From Chloroflexota bacterium (lineage in GTDB: Bacteria > Chloroflexota > Anaerolineae > Caldilineales > Caldilineaceae), in NCBI GenBank assembly GCA_003577005.1, contig QEUW01000282.1:1-10297 (forward strand): a stretch of 10,297 nucleotides of DNA, written 5' to 3'. Positions within the stretch are counted from its first letter, which is position 1. Each line of letters begins with the position of its first letter. The translations under genes were made by a program, and so were the position numbers. A model generated the notes under the pieces. That model was not told where the DNA came from. It worked only from the letters and a program-made list of their open reading frames with translations, and made no database searches. Below, one piece after another: positions 7,215 to 10,297 of the stretch.

Positions 7215-8678
7215 ATGGAATATTCTTTCGAGTACAGGCTCAAGTCCATATTGGCCGGGCTTCAAGCGCGTGCTGCGTACCAATATGGGCTATTAGCCGC
7301 ACTCACCGTGCTTGCCGCGGTTCTTCGCTTTTATAAACTGGGGCAGTGGAGTTTCTGGATCGACGAGATCTACTCGATCAATCGAGCCCAGATACACTTT
7401 CAAGATCCGCTGGTCGTCATCCAGACCCTGCCTACCCGGCTCTGGCTGCCCCTATCGCTCATTACCACAAAGGTAGCTTTGAATGTCTTTGGCGTGACCG
7501 AGTGGAGCGCCAGACTGGCTTCGGCCCTGATCGGAATTGTCTCGGTCCCGGTCTTATATGTTGCGACCCGGAAGCTCTTCGGGACGGGCGTAGCCCTCAT
7601 CGTGTCGCTCTTGCTAACGATGTCTCCATGGCATCTGTACTGGTCTCAGAACGCCCGATTCTACACTTCACTGCTCCTTCTCTATACGCTCGCTGCGCTG
7701 GTGTTTTATATCGGGATCGAGCGAGATTGGCCCCTATTTTTCGTGCTGTTTTATGTGCTGTTCTACTTCGCATTGTCAGAGAGGTTTGTCGCCGTTTTTC
7801 TGCTGCCGGTATGTTTCCTGTATCTAGCGTTGCTCTGGCTTCTTCCCTTTGGACGGCCACCAGGTTTGCGGCTCCGCAACCTGTTCATCATGGCAGCGCC
7901 CATTGGGTTGATCCTCCTCTTTGAGTATACACGGTATCTGAGTACCGGCTCCTCTATCACGATCGATGTGTTCAACGACTTTCTGGGCATCCGGGTGGGG
8001 GATCCGTTCAGGTTATTCCTCGCCATTGTATTTAACCTGAGCATCTCGATTTTCACGCTGGGGTTGGTGAGCGCGGCCTACCTGTTGGCGAAAAGAAACC
8101 GGGCAGGGCTGTTTTTGCTGCTTGCGGCGCTGCTGCCGGTTCTCCTGCTCGTCATGCTCAATCCCTTCATGTTTACAAAAGACCGCTATGTCTTCATGAC
8201 GCTGCCCTGCTGGCTGATACTGGCGGCGCTAGGGATTAGGGAACTGCTCAGCCATAGCCGAGGCACGGCGAAATTGTTGGCTCTCGGCTTGGCGGCAATC
8301 TTGGTAGCGGAGTCAGCAGGTTCACAACTCCTCTACTATTTTGCCAACAACGGAAACCGCCTGGACTGGAGAACGGCATTTCAAACGGTCGAGATGAAAA
8401 GTCGGGCGGACGATGTCGTGGTCGCCTGGTGGCCCGAATTCGGCCCCTTCTACTTAGATCGAGCGATCATCCCATGGAAAGATGTTTCGCCGGAATCGGT
8501 GATAGAAGACAGGAAGCGCCACTGGTTTATCGTTGACTCCGAGACGATTTGGAATAATGCGCGCATGAAAGAGTGGATCGAGAAGCATGGGCAGCTGATC
8601 AATCTCCTCTACCTGCGGTTGCCAGAGGGCAACTTCTACATCCGGATCTATCTGTACGATCCTGCGGCAGCCCAATAA
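7215..8678 (+). CDS. ArnT/PMT-like polytopic glycosyltransferase (GT39-type, GT-C fold)
   Basis: 487 residues from ATG 7215. The family uses polyprenyl-phosphate-linked sugars on the outer face of the membrane to glycosylate lipids, proteins or polysaccharides. The first membrane helix (about 23-39) is followed by LRFYKLGQWSFWIDEIYS, whose Asp50-Glu51 is the catalytic acidic pair expected in the first periplasmic loop. LTMSPWHLYWSQNARFYTSLLLL (135-156) is the usual second landmark, and KDRYVFMTLP (322-331) a third. Around eleven hydrophobic helices span residues 23-368. A soluble tail of about 115 residues follows, starting at LDWRTAFQTV. Start choice is uncertain: the frame is open to a GTG at 7095 and an ATG at 7104, but these would add a Gln/His-rich leader read through a 14-bp repeat. 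No start has a good ribosome site. Donor and acceptor are unknown. By context it adds a late, extracytoplasmic sugar to the glycan. Confidence 0.85.
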   Translation: MEYSFEYRLKSILAGLQARAAYQYGLLAALTVLAAVLRFYKLGQWSFWIDEIYSINRAQIHFQDPLVVIQTLPTRLWLPLSLITTKVALNVFGVTEWSARLASALIGIVSVPVLYVATRKLFGTGVALIVSLLLTMSPWHLYWSQNARFYTSLLLLYTLAALVFYIGIERDWPLFFVLFYVLFYFALSERFVAVFLLPVCFLYLALLWLLPFGRPPGLRLRNLFIMAAPIGLILLFEYTRYLSTGSSITIDVFNDFLGIRVGDPFRLFLAIVFNLSISIFTLGLVSAAYLLAKRNRAGLFLLLAALLPVLLLVMLNPFMFTKDRYVFMTLPCWLILAALGIRELLSHSRGTAKLLALGLAAILVAESAGSQLLYYFANNGNRLDWRTAFQTVEMKSRADDVVVAWWPEFGPFYLDRAIIPWKDVSPESVIEDRKRHWFIVDSETIWNNARMKEWIEKHGQLINLLYLRLPEGNFYIRIYLYDPAAAQ

Positions 8679-8683
8679 AGAGC

Positions 8684-8721
8684 GACGGCGCGATTTGAGA
8701 GCGACTCGCCAAACCGCCGTC
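8684..8721 (+). other. Inverted repeat after the GT39-like gene, possible weak RNA hairpin
   Basis: GACGGCG (8684-8690) pairs perfectly with CGCCGTC (8715-8721) across 24 bases, just after the GT39-like stop. No T-run follows, so it is a poor intrinsic terminator. It might stabilise or attenuate the transcript. The same stretch holds a direct repeat AGAGCGAC (8679-8686 and 8698-8705). Confidence 0.3.
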
Positions 8722-8742
8722 AGCATATGGCCTCGCAATGGC

Positions 8743-8748
8743 GAAGGG
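8743..8748 (+). promoter_or_regulatory. Ribosome binding site deciding a GTG start
   Basis: GAAGGG lies 8 bases before the GTG at 8757 and is the best ribosome site in this leader. The in-frame ATG at 8727 has none. The paralog downstream has the same arrangement: a purine site, GGTAA, then GTG. Confidence 0.65.
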
Positions 8749-8756
8749 TAACTACA

Positions 8757-9764
8757 GTGTTCTGTTCCACGATCATTCCGACCATTGGCCGAGCTACCCT
8801 ATCGCGCGCGGTAGAAAGCGTCCTGCAACAGGAGCCAGCGCAGGCAGAGTTTGAGGTGATCGTCGTCAATGACTCCGGTAAACCGCTACAGCAGGCGAGC
8901 TGGCAGCGATCAGAGCGAGTACAGGTCATCCATACAGCCCGGCGTGAACGAAGCGTGGCGCGCAACACAGGCGCAGCGATCGCGCGTGGGGCCTATCTAC
9001 ATTTTCTAGACGACGACGATTATCTTGCGCCGAATGCGTTTGAACATTTGTGGGCATTGAGCAGAACCGGCACTGCAAAAACCAGCGCGGCAAAGTGGCT
9101 GTATGGGCATACACAGCTTGTCGACCGGCAGAACAACCCCCTGCTCCGGCTTAGGCACGGGCTGAACGGCAACTGCTTTATTCAGGCCATGGCGGGTGAG
9201 TGGATTCCGTTACAGTCTTCGCTGATCGATAGACAGACGTTCTTTCGATTGGGCGGCTTCAACCCATCGCTCGCTGGCCCGGAAGACATTGATCTCCTGC
9301 GGCGTCTCTTGCTGGAGGATGAGATTGCCGAGACGCCCCATGTGGTGGCGTGCGTGCTCACGGGCGTGGAGGGCAGCACCACAGACTATCTCCACCACGC
9401 TGAGGGCAGCCGTTGGGCACGCGAAAGCATCCTGAATGCGCCGAACGCCTATCACGCTATGCGCTTGTCCTCCGTAGACCCATTTTGGCAGGGGCGCATG
9501 CTCAGGGTCTATTTGACCTCGATGGCCTGGAATATCGAACATCGACGCCCGTTCCAGGCCATGAGCCGTGCTGGTTTCGCCATGCGTTCTCTGCTCGCCG
9601 CCAGGCGTGGCATCGCCTCCCCGACCTTTTGGCGGGCCGCTGCGAGGCCCTATGCAAGCGCAACGTTCCGGCGCGGCATTCAAGAGGCGGCGATGCAGGG
9701 TCAAGCGGTGGATAGCAGCCCAAGGCTCTCTGAGCAGGCGCATGCCATGGAGTATAGCCTCTGA
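8757..9764 (+). CDS. GT2-family glycosyltransferase (GT-A fold), first of two tandem paralogs
   Basis: 335 residues from the GTG at 8757. An inverting GT2 enzyme that uses a nucleotide sugar and a divalent metal. The fold begins at once with FCSTIIPTIGR, then VIVVNDSG (D39, nucleotide binding), ARNTGAAIARG and the DxD metal motif as DDDD (85-88). Later come WLYGHTQLVD, LGGFNPSLAGPEDIDLLRRL with the family ED pair (E176-D177), and an Arg-rich tail (about 245-310) with no clear membrane helix. An in-frame ATG at 8727 would add ten residues (MASQWRRVTT) that the paralog lacks; GTG 8757 has a good ribosome site and matches the paralog's start. About 67 of the first 100 residues match that paralog. 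The 78-base leader separates it from the GT39-like gene. Donor and acceptor sugars cannot be assigned; repeated GT2 enzymes usually extend one chain. Confidence 0.9.
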   Translation: MFCSTIIPTIGRATLSRAVESVLQQEPAQAEFEVIVVNDSGKPLQQASWQRSERVQVIHTARRERSVARNTGAAIARGAYLHFLDDDDYLAPNAFEHLWALSRTGTAKTSAAKWLYGHTQLVDRQNNPLLRLRHGLNGNCFIQAMAGEWIPLQSSLIDRQTFFRLGGFNPSLAGPEDIDLLRRLLLEDEIAETPHVVACVLTGVEGSTTDYLHHAEGSRWARESILNAPNAYHAMRLSSVDPFWQGRMLRVYLTSMAWNIEHRRPFQAMSRAGFAMRSLLAARRGIASPTFWRAAARPYASATFRRGIQEAAMQGQAVDSSPRLSEQAHAMEYSL

Positions 9765-9867
9765 GGTTAGCTCCATCTCTGATTAACATCGTTTGGCCGG
9801 TCTGAACTCAAAGCCTCGCCCACACCCGTTCCGATTATCTATCGGGTGCAGACCCGTTGGGCGGCGA

Positions 9868-9889
9868 GCAGATAGAGAGCAGACAGAGA
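9868..9889 (+). repeat. 11-bp tandem repeat, two copies, before the second GT2 start
   Basis: GCAGATAGAGA (9868-9878) is followed at once by GCAGACAGAGA (9879-9889), differing at one base. It lies just before the ribosome site of the second GT2 gene. Purine-rich, two copies only, so chance is possible. Confidence 0.6.
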
Positions 9890-9892
9890 GCA

Positions 9893-9898
9893 TGAGGT
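9893..9898 (+). promoter_or_regulatory. Ribosome binding site for the second GT2 gene
   Basis: TGAGGT lies 10 bases before the GTG at 9909. The overlapping ATG at 9892 reads ATG-AGG-TAA and stops at once. In the coding frame no ATG exists between the stop at 9873 and the homology start, so GTG 9909 is the only usual start. Confidence 0.65.
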
Positions 9899-9908
9899 AA
9901 ATGACATT

Positions 9909-10297
9909 GTGTTTTGCTCCTACATTATTCCCACGATCGGGCGAACGAGCCTGACTCGCGCCGTGATGAGCGTGCTCGAGCAGGCTCCTGCTCAGGCAGA
10001 TTTTGAAGTCATTGTCGTCAACGATTCGGGCGAACCGCTGCCACAGGCAAGCTGGCATCAGTCGCCGCGAGTCCAAATCCTCAACACCAACCAGGTCGAA
10101 CGGAGCTATGCGCGCAACGCGGGGGCAGCCGTGGCGCGGGGCAGCTATCTGGCCTTTCTGGACGACGATGACTGGATATTGCCCGGTGCAATTGAGGCAT
10201 TCTACCAGTTAGCCAATCAGGAGCCGGAGGCGCTCTGGCTGTACGGTGGCATACGCATCGTCAATGAGCGGGCCGAGTCGCTGGCGGAACTGAATTC
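9909..10297 (+). CDS. GT2-family glycosyltransferase, second tandem paralog (3' cut by window edge)
   Basis: An open frame of 129 codons runs from a GTG start off the window. It begins with FCSYIIPTIGR, then VIVVNDSG (D39), ARNAGAAVARG and DDDD (85-88), the nucleotide- and metal-binding motifs of GT2 at the same residue numbers as in the upstream paralog. About two thirds of the first 100 residues are identical, with the differences spread along the chain. This is a tandem duplication followed by divergence. Near residue 100 the paralog carries a few extra residues (around TGTAKTSAAK). The acceptor-binding half, which would show whether specificity has changed, lies outside the window. Function: transfer of a sugar from a nucleotide donor, probably to the same glycan. 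Confidence 0.88.
   Translation, partial: MFCSYIIPTIGRTSLTRAVMSVLEQAPAQADFEVIVVNDSGEPLPQASWHQSPRVQILNTNQVERSYARNAGAAVARGSYLAFLDDDDWILPGAIEAFYQLANQEPEALWLYGGIRIVNERAESLAELN

Larger units (their letters stand above)
9765..9908 (+). other. 144-base intergenic leader between the two GT2 genes
   Basis: No gene is supported here. It contains a small hairpin (CGGGT 9843-9847 with ACCCG 9852-9856, 4-base loop, no T-run). It also has an 11-bp tandem pair and a ribosome site near its end. No convincing -35/-10 promoter pair was seen by eye. Confidence 0.5.

Noticed and set aside
9843..9856. Hairpin as an intrinsic terminator between the GT2 genes
   Set aside because: Only 5 base pairs and no T-run after it.
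9892..9900. ATG at 9892 as the start of the second GT2 gene
   Set aside because: It reads ATG-AGG-TAA in the wrong frame and stops after two codons.
10003..10212. 69-codon + strand frame inside the second GT2 gene
   Set aside because: It is out of frame with the GT2 motifs and shows none of its own.
1..10297. Mobile element, CRISPR array, tRNA or toxin-antitoxin pair
   Set aside because: No transposase motif, terminal inverted repeats, regularly spaced repeats of CRISPR size, or cloverleaf-like sequence was seen by eye on either strand.

Overview
The window is a GC-rich bacterial segment in which every supported gene lies on the + strand, tightly packed. It reads as part of a cell-surface glycan (exopolysaccharide or O-antigen-like) or glycoconjugate biosynthesis cluster. 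Protein composition and cluster style recall Chloroflexota (Anaerolineae/Caldilinea-like), but no rRNA or housekeeping marker is present, so that placement is a low-confidence inference.

Layout. (1) 2-457: the 3' end of a SAM-dependent methyltransferase cut by the window edge. (2) 457-2412: a complete glutamine-dependent asparagine-synthase-family amidotransferase. (3) 2423-4216: a NodU/CmcH/TobZ-family O-carbamoyltransferase. (4) 4260-4799: a small membrane protein of the YdjM/DUF457 predicted metal-dependent hydrolase family. (5) 4803-5924 and (6) 5921-7093: two GT4-type (GT-B fold) glycosyltransferases joined by an ATGA overlap. (7) about 7215-8678: a polytopic ArnT/PMT-like (GT39-type, GT-C) lipid-linked sugar transferase. 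(8) 8757-9764 and (9) 9909 to the window end: two tandem paralogous GT2 glycosyltransferases, the second cut by the edge.

How the genes fit together (inference). The GT4 and GT2 enzymes would build an oligosaccharide from nucleotide sugars in the cytoplasm. The amidotransferase, carbamoyltransferase and methyltransferase would decorate it (amide, carbamate, methyl). The GT-C enzyme would add a sugar from a polyprenyl-phosphate donor on the outer face of the membrane. Genes 1-6 are nearly contiguous (1-4 nt overlaps, or gaps of 3-43 nt) and look like one transcription unit. From 7094 on, the leaders lengthen (121, 78 and 144 nt), and each of these three leaders carries a short direct or tandem repeat close to the start codon.

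The most unusual items are the 14-bp tandem repeat that ends exactly at the probable start codon of the GT39-like gene, the repeated GTG-start leader of the two GT2 paralogs, and the unbroken amidotransferase-carbamoyltransferase-DUF457 row. No clearly new defence or mobile system was found. There is no tRNA, rRNA, CRISPR array or transposase.
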